Origin: CAYUFB01 sp964444125
Lineage (GTDB): Bacteria; Patescibacteriota; Dojkabacteria; B142; JAFGMG01
Assembly: GCA_964444125.1 (NCBI GenBank)
Contig: CAYUFB010000015.1
Coordinates: 1 to 27,993 of the forward strand
Length of the DNA stretch: 27,993 nt
Reading direction: 5' to 3'
Below, in pieces: positions 16,321 through 23,794 of the stretch. Position 1 is the stretch's first letter; the number at the start of each line of letters is the position of its first letter. Made by a program: the position numbers and the translations under genes. The notes under the pieces are model-generated. The model had not been told where the DNA came from, ran no database searches, and worked only from the letters and a program-made list of their open reading frames with translations.

Positions 16321-16941
16321 TTATGATATAAGTAGATAAATCAATAAACCTCCTAATATCAAAGCTACTAAAAGTAGAAATGCAAATTTAAACCAAAAAT
16401 TGCCTGAAGGCTGTTTCTTTAATTCTTCCTGCTTGTTTTCTTTGTTGACTATATTCTCATCTTGAACTGGCACTTCAGCAATAATGTCCTCAGGTAATGT
16501 CGAATGTAATTTCATATCAGCAGTGTCTTGGGTATTACCCGTTGTACTGTCGGTTTGATTTTCACTTTGTACTGTCTTTTGCGTTTCTTTCGCTTCTTCC
16601 ATTTCTGCTTTCAGTGAGCTTAAACTTTCTAGATTATTTTGTGGAGTTTGAATGGTTGTGTTTATTTCTGGCACGGTATTATTATCTGTTGGTTCAGCAA
16701 TAACTGGATTTTGTGTCTCTATCGTGTTATCGGTTATTGGTTGATTGGCTGTATCGATACTTATAGGTGCAGGCTCTGTTGTTGGTTCAGGATTCACTGA
16801 TGGAGCTGTAGTTTTGATCGATTCATTTACGTCCATAATATTTACCGGTTTGCTATCTGTCACTGTATTATCATTTTGATTGTTAGCACTTTGGGCATTA
16901 GGATCTACTGGTGCTGAGGGATTTGATGATGGAATAGCCAT
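16321..16941 (-). CDS. Tail-anchored low-complexity protein, function unknown
   Basis: A 206-residue protein. Residues 1-175 are disordered-looking and rich in Asn, Thr, Pro, Gln, Ser and acidic residues, with repeated NT/PEPTT-type patches. After a short basic stretch (KQEELKKQPSG) a single hydrophobic helix (about 183-205) reaches the C-terminus. There is no signal peptide, so the expected topology is a cytoplasmic tail-anchored protein with a long flexible arm. No catalytic domain is seen and I do not recognise the family. It converges on pyk across a shared terminator. Confidence 0.7.
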   Translation of the reverse strand: MAIPSSNPSAPVDPNAQSANNQNDNTVTDSKPVNIMDVNESIKTTAPSVNPEPTTEPAPISIDTANQPITDNTIETQNPVIAEPTDNNTVPEINTTIQTPQNNLESLSSLKAEMEEAKETQKTVQSENQTDSTTGNTQDTADMKLHSTLPEDIIAEVPVQDENIVNKENKQEELKKQPSGNFWFKFAFLLLVALILGGLLIYLLIS

Positions 16942-17030
16942 AAGTATTATTAATAAAAATATTTAATACAATATAATTTGATTTGCAATCGAGTGCAAGT
17001 ATTTAGAGAGAAAATATATATAGAAGAAAA

Positions 17031-17046
17031 TGTCGGAAGCGGGAAT
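17031..17046. repeat. 16-bp partial copy of the tRNA-Leu 3' end
   Basis: These 16 bases match 17110-17125 with one mismatch (TGTCGGAAGCGGGAAT against TGCCGGAAGCGGGAAT), in the same orientation, about 80 bases away. The matched part is the 3' acceptor and part of the T arm of tRNA-Leu. Nearby GCGGGAA (17039-17045) and TTCCCGC (17078-17084) form an inverted repeat. The rest of the interval has no gene. It may be a decayed att-type duplication or a tRNA remnant. Confidence 0.5.
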
Positions 17047-17109
17047 TCCCTCGCAATTAGCTCGGGATAAACTTCTCTTCCCGCAAATTGCTATTGTTGA
17101 TTTATTAAG

Positions 17110-17195
17110 TGCCGGAAGCGGGAATCGAACCCGCACGCCTTTTTAGAGGCACTGGATTTTAAGTCCAGCGTGTCTACCAATTCCACCATCCCGGC
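17110..17195 (-). tRNA. tRNA-Leu (anticodon UAA)
   Basis: An 86-base class II tRNA on the minus strand. The acceptor stem pairs GCCGGGA with TTCCGGC and the discriminator is A73. The anticodon arm is CTGGA-CTTAAAA-TCCAG, giving anticodon TAA. A long variable arm (GCCT/AGGC) and a T arm with GGTTCGATTCC are present. A73 and the variable arm are leucine features. The 3' CCA is not encoded, so it must be added by tRNA nucleotidyltransferase. It lies 38 bases downstream of tRNA-Cys on the same strand. Confidence 0.96.
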
Positions 17196-17233
17196 ACGTT
17201 TAGATTATAGCAAGTTTTTTGTCATAACTTAAG

Positions 17234-17305
<72 letters not shown>

Positions 17306-17362
17306 ATATATTGAAGAATTTTACCATAAATCGATACAGACAATAACTTTTATCCTTGAAAT

Positions 17363-17893
17363 TTATTTCGAAATATCATTTGAATTTCTGACTATGTGAG
17401 ATAAAGCTATTGCACCTGCTACTGCAACATTTAGGCTTGATCCTTTGCCTTGCATGGGTATAAAGTAGCAAATGTCTGCTTTCTCAAGTGTTTTTGGTGA
17501 TATACCATGTGCTTCATTACCTAAAATTAGTGCAATTTTATCACTAGGTCTCATCTGATAAATATCTCGTGCTTCATCAGTAATTTCTAAGGCGATTATT
17601 TTATAATCTTGCCTTATTAATTTGGTGTATATATCACTAAATCTTTCTGAATATTCCCATGGAATTTTGTCCTCCTTAGACCTTGATACTTTTTTTAGAG
17701 TTTTGCCAAAAGGAGGCATTGGTGTGCAGCCAGTAAGATATATCTTCTTGACTCCCATTGCATCTGCAATTCTAAATAATTGAGCGACATTTTGTGCATA
17801 ACTGAGACAATCAAGTATTAATACAATATCGTTAAGATCGTAGCGTGAGTTTTTCAAGAACTTTTTTAATTTTGTTTTCCTTAATTGTTGCAT
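17363..17893 (-). CDS. SpoU/TrmH-family RNA 2'-O-methyltransferase
   Basis: A 176-residue single-domain SPOUT enzyme. Motif 1 is SYAQNVAQLFRIADAMG with Asn35 and Arg41; motif 2 is LILGNEAHGIS (about 122-132); motif 3 is IPMQGKGSSLNVAVAGAIAL (145-164). These build the trefoil-knot SAM site. Family members 2'-O-methylate ribose in tRNA (for example Gm18) or rRNA. The protein lacks the extra N-terminal RNA-binding domain of RlmB, closer to TrmH/TrmL size, but the target is undetermined. A TGCTAAAAT promoter lies 25 bases upstream; two tRNA genes follow on the same strand. Confidence 0.9.
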   Translation of the reverse strand: MQQLRKTKLKKFLKNSRYDLNDIVLILDCLSYAQNVAQLFRIADAMGVKKIYLTGCTPMPPFGKTLKKVSRSKEDKIPWEYSERFSDIYTKLIRQDYKIIALEITDEARDIYQMRPSDKIALILGNEAHGISPKTLEKADICYFIPMQGKGSSLNVAVAGAIALSHIVRNSNDISK

Positions 17894-17917
17894 AGGTATT
17901 GATTGAAAGAGTTGATA

Positions 17918-17926
17918 ATTTTAGCA
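17918..17926 (-). promoter_or_regulatory. Extended -10 promoter for the SpoU gene
   Basis: TGC-TAAAAT on the minus strand ends 24 bases before the ATG, identical to the pyk -10 element. It faces away from the divergent gene at 17964. Confidence 0.55.
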
Positions 17927-17963
17927 TTTAACTATATCATATAACATAGTCATGGTATAAATT

Positions 17964-18593
17964 ATGAAAAAAACAGGCAAAATTATTTTAAGTCTATCAT
18001 TATCTCTATTATTTGTAGTGGTATGTTTTTTGATTTTTGCGATATATTCTGTCGGTATCTGGTTGCATACCTATAATGTATTTACCAAAAAGGATTTAGT
18101 TGCAGAAATTAAGGTGAGCAAAATAATGACAGAGGGTGAGTACGAATATAGTGAGATCGAATACAAGCCTATTAAACAAGAATCGGCATTGATAAGTGTA
18201 TTGACTTCACGAAAAAATAGCCAAAATGAATACGATCAGGTACAAAAATACAAAGTATATGGCGATCATTTCGAAATTGGTGGTGAGATAGTCAAGTTTA
18301 ATGATTTCTGGTTGCTTTTCAATCTTGATACAGTATATAAAGTTACAAGACTGGAAGGAGATTATATAGATCCAGAAAAATCCAAAAATGTTGATGCGGA
18401 TCATCGAAGTGTATTTGCAATCAATGGTGGAACGGATGATTATTGGAAAACATTACAAAAGAATCAATCCAAATATAGTTTTTTTGTTGATAGTGTATAC
18501 GGGAGCTTTTCTACTAAGTATATTCAAAACGAAGAGAAAACATTTGGGCTGTATATCACTGAAGATGGATTTATGCTTGATGAACTTAAATAA
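17964..18593 (+). CDS. Membrane-anchored protein of unknown function, in operon with gpmI
   Basis: A 209-residue protein with a basic N-terminus and one membrane segment (about 8-34), followed by an extracytoplasmic beta-rich domain. The block YGDHFEIGGEIVKFNDFWLLFNLDTVYKVTRLEGDY (about 93-128) recalls a proteobacterial family often labelled 'cation/multidrug efflux pump' without evidence for transport; this resemblance is from memory and is weak. One helix cannot form a pump. The gene ends 20 bases before gpmI, so the two are likely co-transcribed. Function unknown. Confidence 0.7.
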   Translation: MKKTGKIILSLSLSLLFVVVCFLIFAIYSVGIWLHTYNVFTKKDLVAEIKVSKIMTEGEYEYSEIEYKPIKQESALISVLTSRKNSQNEYDQVQKYKVYGDHFEIGGEIVKFNDFWLLFNLDTVYKVTRLEGDYIDPEKSKNVDADHRSVFAINGGTDDYWKTLQKNQSKYSFFVDSVYGSFSTKYIQNEEKTFGLYITEDGFMLDELK

Positions 18594-18613
18594 ATATTAA
18601 TCGATAATTGTGT

Positions 18614-20170
18614 ATGGCAGAGTTTTTTAAACGTCCAAAACCTGTTGTTTTGGTAGTAATTGATGGCGTTGGTGTTGCTCCTCCAGGTCCGGGAAATGCT
18701 GTAATGCTAGCAGATACGCCCAATCTCGATAGTTATTGGCCCAAATATCCTCATTGCTATTTACAAGCCTCAGGTAGAAATGTAGGACTTCCAGATGGTG
18801 CTGATGGCAATAGTGAGGTAGGACATATGACACTTGGCACAGGAAAAGTATTGTTTCAAGATCTGCCTCGTATTGAAAACAAGATAAAAAGTGGTGAATT
18901 TATGGAGAATGAAGAGATTAATAATGCCATAAAGCATGCAAAAAAAAATCAAGGCAATGTTCATATAATTGGGTTACTTGGCAATGGTTTAGTACATTCA
19001 AGCAAAGCACATTTGTACAAATTGATAGAATTGGTTTCCAAAAGCGATTTAGATCCAAATAAACTGTTTATACACCCCTTTTTAGATGGAAGAGACTCTT
19101 CCCCAACAGCTGGATTGGAATTGCTCAACGATCTTGACAATGAACTTGGGAGAAAAAAAATAGGAAGAATTGCAAGTTTTATTGGAAGATATTATGCAAT
19201 GGATAGAGACGAAAGATGGGATAGAATTCAGCTTGCATATAATTTGATAACTAAAGGAGAGGGAATTGTTATAAATGATTACAAAAAAGCAATCAAAGAT
19301 GCCTACAAAAAAAGTGAAACTGACGAATATATGAAAGCTTACGTACTTCCCGATCACGAAGGCAATGTCGCAAAAGTTCAAAAAGGAGATGCGATTATAA
19401 TGTTTAATTTTCGTCCAGATAGAGCTATTCAAATAACTAAGGCTTTTGAAGATGACGAATTTAAAGGATTTGAAAGAAAGAAAATTGAGGACTTGTATTT
19501 TGTGGGATTCACTGATTATAAGCAGGGGTTTCCAACTCACATTGCCTTCCCTCAAGAAAAGGTAACAGATTCATTGGGCAAAACACTAAGTGAAAACGGT
19601 TTGACTCAATTAAGGATTGCTGAATCTGAGAAATTCCCTCATGTCACATACTTTTTCGATGGTGGCAAAAAAATAGTATTTGAAGGAGAAGAGCAAGTTG
19701 AAGTTCCTTCGCCAAAACACGTTGCTACCTATGACGAAATTCCAGAAATGAGCACGTTTTTGATAGTATCTAAACTTAAAGAACGTTTAGATAAACAAGA
19801 TTTTGACTTTGTGGTTGTAAATATCGCAGCTCCCGATATGGTTGCACATACTGGAGTTTTAGATGCAGCAGTCGCTGCGATGAATGCTGCAGATAAGGCA
19901 GTAGGCGAAATTGTTGATTATGTGATGTCCAAAGATGGAGTAGTTTTGATCACCTCTGATCATGGTAATTGTGAAGAGCTTATAAACATTAGAACAGGAG
20001 AAGTAGACACAAAACATTCAACAAATCATGTACCTTTTGTAGCGATCAAGAAGGATTTTGAGCCTAAGGAATTGCAATTAGGAATACTTGCAGATGTCGC
20101 TCCAACTATTTTGTATTTGCTTGGATTAGAGAAGCCTGCAGAGATGACGGGTAGAAATTTGCTTATTTAA
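18614..20170 (+). CDS. gpmI: 2,3-bisphosphoglycerate-independent phosphoglycerate mutase
   Basis: A 518-residue enzyme interconverting 3- and 2-phosphoglycerate, one step above enolase and two above the pyruvate kinase in this window. ATG 18614 is chosen over a TTG two codons upstream. Alkaline-phosphatase-type motifs are in order: VVIDGVG (Asp17), GNSEVGH (phosphorylated Ser67), VHSS, FLDGRDSSPT, MDRDERWDR, FNFRPDRA, AAPDMVAHTG, TSDHGNCEE and KHSTNHVP. All expected metal and phosphate ligands appear present. Length is typical. Its 3' end overlaps the convergent rlmN by 8 bases. Confidence 0.96.
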   Translation: MAEFFKRPKPVVLVVIDGVGVAPPGPGNAVMLADTPNLDSYWPKYPHCYLQASGRNVGLPDGADGNSEVGHMTLGTGKVLFQDLPRIENKIKSGEFMENEEINNAIKHAKKNQGNVHIIGLLGNGLVHSSKAHLYKLIELVSKSDLDPNKLFIHPFLDGRDSSPTAGLELLNDLDNELGRKKIGRIASFIGRYYAMDRDERWDRIQLAYNLITKGEGIVINDYKKAIKDAYKKSETDEYMKAYVLPDHEGNVAKVQKGDAIIMFNFRPDRAIQITKAFEDDEFKGFERKKIEDLYFVGFTDYKQGFPTHIAFPQEKVTDSLGKTLSENGLTQLRIAESEKFPHVTYFFDGGKKIVFEGEEQVEVPSPKHVATYDEIPEMSTFLIVSKLKERLDKQDFDFVVVNIAAPDMVAHTGVLDAAVAAMNAADKAVGEIVDYVMSKDGVVLITSDHGNCEELINIRTGEVDTKHSTNHVPFVAIKKDFEPKELQLGILADVAPTILYLLGLEKPAEMTGRNLLI

Positions 20171-21179
20171 TTTTCTGACTTGCTAATTGACCGCAGGCAG
20201 CATCAATATCATCACCCATGGTTGTTCGTATGCTTGAGGTGATTCCTTCGTTTGTGAGCCACCTATTAAATTGCTGGATTTCTTGTTTTGATGGTCTTTT
20301 GTATTTTTTTACCCCAATCGAGTTATACGGGATAAGATTTATATGGGCAAGTCTATTGCGAAAAATTCTTGCCAATTCCATAGCGCATTCTTGTGTATCA
20401 GTAATATTTGATATCAAGATATACTCGTAAGTAATTCTTTTATTATTCAACTCTGAGAATCTATCTAAAGCTAATAATAATTTATCTAGTGGGTTAGACT
20501 TTGCAACCTTGGACATAAGAATTTCTCGAAGATTTTGGTTTGGTGCATGTAGACTTATCGCCAATCTTCCTTTATATCCTTTTTGGATCAATTTCTCTAT
20601 TCCATCAATAAAGCCAGAAGTTGAAATGGTAGTTTTTCTTTTGCCCAGGCCAAATTTGTTTGGATCTGTCAAAATCTCATATGCTTGCCATACTTGATTG
20701 AAATTCAGCATAGGTTCACCCATACCCATAAAAACAACATTTGATATTCCTTGTCTATTGGGATATTGATTTTTTAGCAATTTTGCAAAATAGATTACTT
20801 GTGCTACTATCTCATCTGCTTCAAGATTGCCTTTGTATCCCATTTTGCCAGTAGCACAAAATGTACAGCCAACTGGGCAACCTTCCATGCAGCTTACACA
20901 CACAGTATTTCTTCCGTCATCGTGCATCATCAATACAGACTCAATTAGTTTCCCTGATTTTGTCTTAAATAGAACTTTGATCGTTTCAGAATTTGTGGAA
21001 GTCAGTTGTTTTATAAGTTCCAAAGGATTCAGATCTATTGATTTCTTAAGATCAAATTTAATCGATTTGGGCAAAGTAGTTATTGCATCAATCTCGTCAA
21101 TATATGACTTGTAATATGCATGTTCAATTTGTTTAATTCTGTAATCTTCGAGATTGATATTATTGAAATCCATAATCAT
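20163..21179 (-). CDS. rlmN: Dual-specificity RNA methyltransferase RlmN
   Basis: A 338-residue radical SAM enzyme that methylates C2 of adenine 2503 in 23S rRNA and adenine 37 in some tRNAs. The cluster-binding motif CPVGCTFC gives CxxxCxxC at Cys101, Cys105 and Cys108. GMGEPMLNF is the SAM-binding GEP motif. The C-terminal MGDDIDAACGQL contains the second catalytic cysteine (about Cys329) needed for the methyl-cysteine mechanism. All catalytic residues are present. An extended -10 promoter lies 15 bases upstream. An in-frame ATG two codons downstream is an alternative start. Confidence 0.95.
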   Translation of the reverse strand: MIMDFNNINLEDYRIKQIEHAYYKSYIDEIDAITTLPKSIKFDLKKSIDLNPLELIKQLTSTNSETIKVLFKTKSGKLIESVLMMHDDGRNTVCVSCMEGCPVGCTFCATGKMGYKGNLEADEIVAQVIYFAKLLKNQYPNRQGISNVVFMGMGEPMLNFNQVWQAYEILTDPNKFGLGKRKTTISTSGFIDGIEKLIQKGYKGRLAISLHAPNQNLREILMSKVAKSNPLDKLLLALDRFSELNNKRITYEYILISNITDTQECAMELARIFRNRLAHINLIPYNSIGVKKYKRPSKQEIQQFNRWLTNEGITSSIRTTMGDDIDAACGQLASQKIK

Positions 21180-21194
21180 GAAATAATCTAGATA

Positions 21195-21203
21195 ATTATA
21201 TCA
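21195..21203 (-). promoter_or_regulatory. Extended -10 promoter for rlmN
   Basis: TGA-TATAAT on the minus strand ends 15 bases before the rlmN ATG. It is the same nine-base string used at trhP, but with a leader. Confidence 0.6.
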
Positions 21204-21226
21204 GGAAGTATTGTAGAAATAGAATG

Positions 21227-21784
21227 CTATAGTATCTCAGCAGATAACTGGAATTCAAGAGGGTAGTTGATTGAGTGATTTGATTCATAGAATATCTCAA
21301 TACTGATTTGATTGTTTGCTGGTATAAATATTGTTCTTTCGAGTACTCCATCAGTGATAGATACTTTTTCTTCTCCAATATAAAGTCCGGTAGATATATC
21401 TCTTGAGCTATTAATAGGTGCACTAAACCTGATTCTAATTTCATTTGGATTATTAGCTTCATTAGAAATTGTAAATAATTCCTTTTTTGTTGATCCTTTT
21501 GATAATGGGCCAATTTTGATATTTGCTAGATAATTATCTATTTGAACAATATCGTTTATCCGAAAGTATTCATGCTCCTTGTATGTAGAAGTGAAAACTA
21601 CGTTTTTAGATGTAGCCTCTCCAAGTACATTTTTATTTTTGTTATTGTGTGCCAAAAACGACTCTTCAAAGGGAATCGGAGATAAAGCATAGGTAGCAAG
21701 AAAAGAAACGGCTACTATCAATATGATTAGTATGAAATATATTGAGTCTGTCAAAAAGTTGAATACTGAGCGCATAATTTTCAA
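21227..21784 (-). CDS. Membrane-anchored extracytoplasmic protein, function unknown
   Basis: A 185-residue protein with one N-terminal membrane helix (about 13-34) and a beta-rich exported domain. The lysine-rich NNKNKNVLGEATSK linker after the anchor is followed by alternating hydrophobic strands without cysteines or a recognisable active site. It does not match a family I know. It lies 47 bases upstream of rlmN on the same strand and just downstream of a possible small membrane ORF, so the three may form an operon, although rlmN has its own promoter. Confidence 0.7.
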   Translation of the reverse strand: MKIMRSVFNFLTDSIYFILIILIVAVSFLATYALSPIPFEESFLAHNNKNKNVLGEATSKNVVFTSTYKEHEYFRINDIVQIDNYLANIKIGPLSKGSTKKELFTISNEANNPNEIRIRFSAPINSSRDISTGLYIGEEKVSITDGVLERTIFIPANNQISIEIFYESNHSINYPLEFQLSAEIL

Positions 21785-21801
21785 TTATTATTAATTACAA
21801 A

Positions 21802-21963
21802 CTATACTAGAAATACATCTGCGTCAAGTATATCTTGTTCAGTAATAACATATTGACCACCCTCTGAGAAATAAGAGTAGAATATCAATATGAGAAGAAT
21901 TAACCCAAGAGCAATAGTAAAGAAATTAATGGCTCTTGTGTAGAGCTTGGGGTAGGTTGTATA
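21802..21963 (-). CDS. Possible small membrane protein without a standard start codon
   Basis: An open frame of 53 codons ends with TAG at 21802-21804 and is bounded upstream by an in-frame TAG at 21964-21966. It reads as a short basic lead (YPKLYTRAINFF), one hydrophobic helix (TIALGLILLILIFYSYF) and an acidic tail (ITEQDILDADVFLV), very much like a small membrane protein. There is no ATG or GTG in frame, and the only TTG lies inside the helix. Either it uses an ATT/ATA start, or a sequence error hides the start, or it is a remnant. It ends 17 bases before the downstream anchored protein gene. Confidence 0.35.
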   Translation of the reverse strand, partial: YTTYPKLYTRAINFFTIALGLILLILIFYSYFSEGGQYVITEQDILDADVFLV

Positions 21964-22000
21964 CTATTAAATAAGTTCAGTGCCCCCTTTATATTTTATT

Positions 22001-22474
22001 ATGACAATTATGGCAGTTTTTGGTGATTTAAACGAAGCCCAAGTTTTAGGAAACATTACTCAAGATATTGAGGTTAGATATACTTCCAATGGTAGCGCAG
22101 TCACAAATTTTAGTGTTGCGACAAATCGAAGTTATAGAAAGCAGGGAAGTGAAGAATGGGAGGAAGAAGTTTCTTTTCATAATATTGTTGTGTGGGGGAA
22201 TGATGCCGAATATTTAAGTCAAAAGGCTAGCAAAGGAACTAGAATTTTTGTGAAAGGTAGGTTGCAGACAAGAAGTTGGGATGACCAAGAAGGCAAGAAG
22301 AATTATAGAACAGAAATAATTGCAGAGAGAATAATATTGATTGATAGATATGAAAGAGGGCCCGCTGACCCTTCCAAGACTCAGGCTCATAAAGATTCAT
22401 CAACATCTACGATTAAGTCACAAGAAACAAAACAATCTGATGACGAAATTGATCCCGATGATCTTCCTTTTTAA
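22001..22474 (+). CDS. ssb: Single-stranded DNA-binding protein
   Basis: A 157-residue SSB. The OB fold (about 8-112) contains NEAQVLGNITQDIEVRYTSNGSAVTNFSVATNRSY, FHNIVVWG and KGRLQTRSWDDQEGKKNYRTEIIAERI. A flexible Ser/Thr/Gln linker then leads to the conserved acidic tip DDEIDPDDLPF that docks partner proteins in replication and repair. ATG 22001 or 22010 is the likely start; an upstream GTG at 21980 is less convincing. TTGTATACT at about 21957-21965 may be the -10 element. It stops 29 bases before proS, which probably shares the transcript. Confidence 0.95.
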   Translation: MTIMAVFGDLNEAQVLGNITQDIEVRYTSNGSAVTNFSVATNRSYRKQGSEEWEEEVSFHNIVVWGNDAEYLSQKASKGTRIFVKGRLQTRSWDDQEGKKNYRTEIIAERIILIDRYERGPADPSKTQAHKDSSTSTIKSQETKQSDDEIDPDDLPF

Positions 22475-22503
22475 ACAAATTTTAGAACTTACTTTCAATA
22501 ATT

Positions 22504-23736
22504 ATGAGGCAATCTCAAATATTTACTAAGACAAGTAAAGATACACAGAGCTATGATACTGTCAATGCTAACTTGCTTATTAAGGCTGGCTTTGTAGATC
22601 AATTAATGGCAGGAGCATATACAATGTTACCACTAGGTCTTCGAGTCTTGAGAAAAATTGAAAATATAATAAGGGAAGAAATGAACAAAGTTGGCGGACA
22701 AGAAGTCCTCATGCCAGCTCTACATCCATCAGATAATTGGAAAACTACCGGAGCTTGGGACAATGTAGATGTGTTATTTAAGATAAAAAGCAGGACAGAA
22801 AAGCAGTATGCTTTAGGGCAAAGTGAAGAGGAAGTAGTGACTCCGCTGGTTCAAAAATTTATCAAATCTTACAAAGATCTGCCTGTTGCGGTATATCAAA
22901 TTCAAAATAAGTTTAGAGACGAGCTTAGAGCCAAATCTGGGGTATTAAGAGGCAGAGAATTTGGAATGAAAGATATGTATAGTTTCCATGAGTCACAGGA
23001 AGATTTTCTGGCATTTTATGAAAATGTGAAGGAAGCCTATAAAAACGTGTTTTCAAGATTAGGCCTATTAGTAAAGGTGACTGAAGCATCCGGAGGGAGT
23101 TTCTCTCAGAAAATTTCATATGAATTTATGGTAATTACTGATGCGGGAGAAGATGATATTCTTTATTGTTCTGACTGTGATTTCTGTATAAACGAAGAAA
23201 TAGCTAATGGTATGACTAAGTGCAAGAAATGTAACAAAGATTTGCAAAAAGCCAAGGCATCGGAAGTTGGAAACGTTTTTGATTTGGGACAAAAATATCC
23301 AAAAGATTTTGGATTTACTTATATGGATAAAGATGGTCAGATGCAGTATCCAGTTATGGGTTGTTATGGAATAGGAACTACTAGAGCTATGGGGGTGATT
23401 GTTGAGAAGTCTAATGATGAGAAGGGCATTATTTGGCCAGAGACAGTTGCTCCTTTTAGAGTCCATTTGTTATCTTTAGGTAGAGAAAATGAAGTTGTAC
23501 AAGCAACTGATAGTTTATACGAAGAATTAACAAAAAAGAATATCGAAGTTCTCTTAGACGATTGAGATGTCCCTGCTGGACAGAAATTTGCAGATGCTGA
23601 TTTGATTGGTATTCCAATGAGAGTTGTTGTGAGCAAAAAAACAATAGAATCAAATGGTGTAGAGATCAAAATGAGATCTAGTAACGAATCCAAGATAGTT
23701 AGCCTAGAAGAATTGATTTCTGACTTGGCTAAATAG
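22504..23736 (+). CDS. proS: Prolyl-tRNA synthetase, minimal type, with an in-frame TGA
   Basis: A class II synthetase of 410 residues counting one internal TGA at 23563-23565 (codon 354). Before it lie motif 1, motif 2 (DELRAKSGVLRGREFGMKDMYSFHE), a cysteine-rich ribbon (YCSDCDFC and KCKKC, 221-243) and motif 3 (GCYGIGTTRAMG). The anticodon-binding domain starts at about 316 and continues in the same frame past the TGA (DVPAGQKFADADLIGIPMR) to a TAG. The TGA stands where relatives have Arg in the DDR motif. The INS editing domain of long bacterial ProRS is absent between motifs 2 and 3. Stopping at the TGA would delete over half of the anticodon domain. Confidence 0.9.
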
Positions 23737-23794
23737 TTGCACTTAAATATAATAATTGCTAGTCTATTATTAGTTAATTTATTATTATCAACTT

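Noticed and set aside
16942..17109. A second complete tRNA gene or small RNA in the gap before tRNA-Leu.
   Set aside because: Only 16 bases of the tRNA 3' end are recognisable; no anticodon arm or D arm can be folded from the rest.
17956..17961. TATAAA just upstream of the 17964 gene as its -10 element.
   Set aside because: It ends only two bases before the ATG, which would put the transcript start inside the coding region.
22504..23736. A full alternative genetic code with UGA read as Gly or Trp throughout.
   Set aside because: All other long genes read through with no in-frame TGA and use TGG for Trp and GGN for Gly normally. At most UGA is decoded very rarely.
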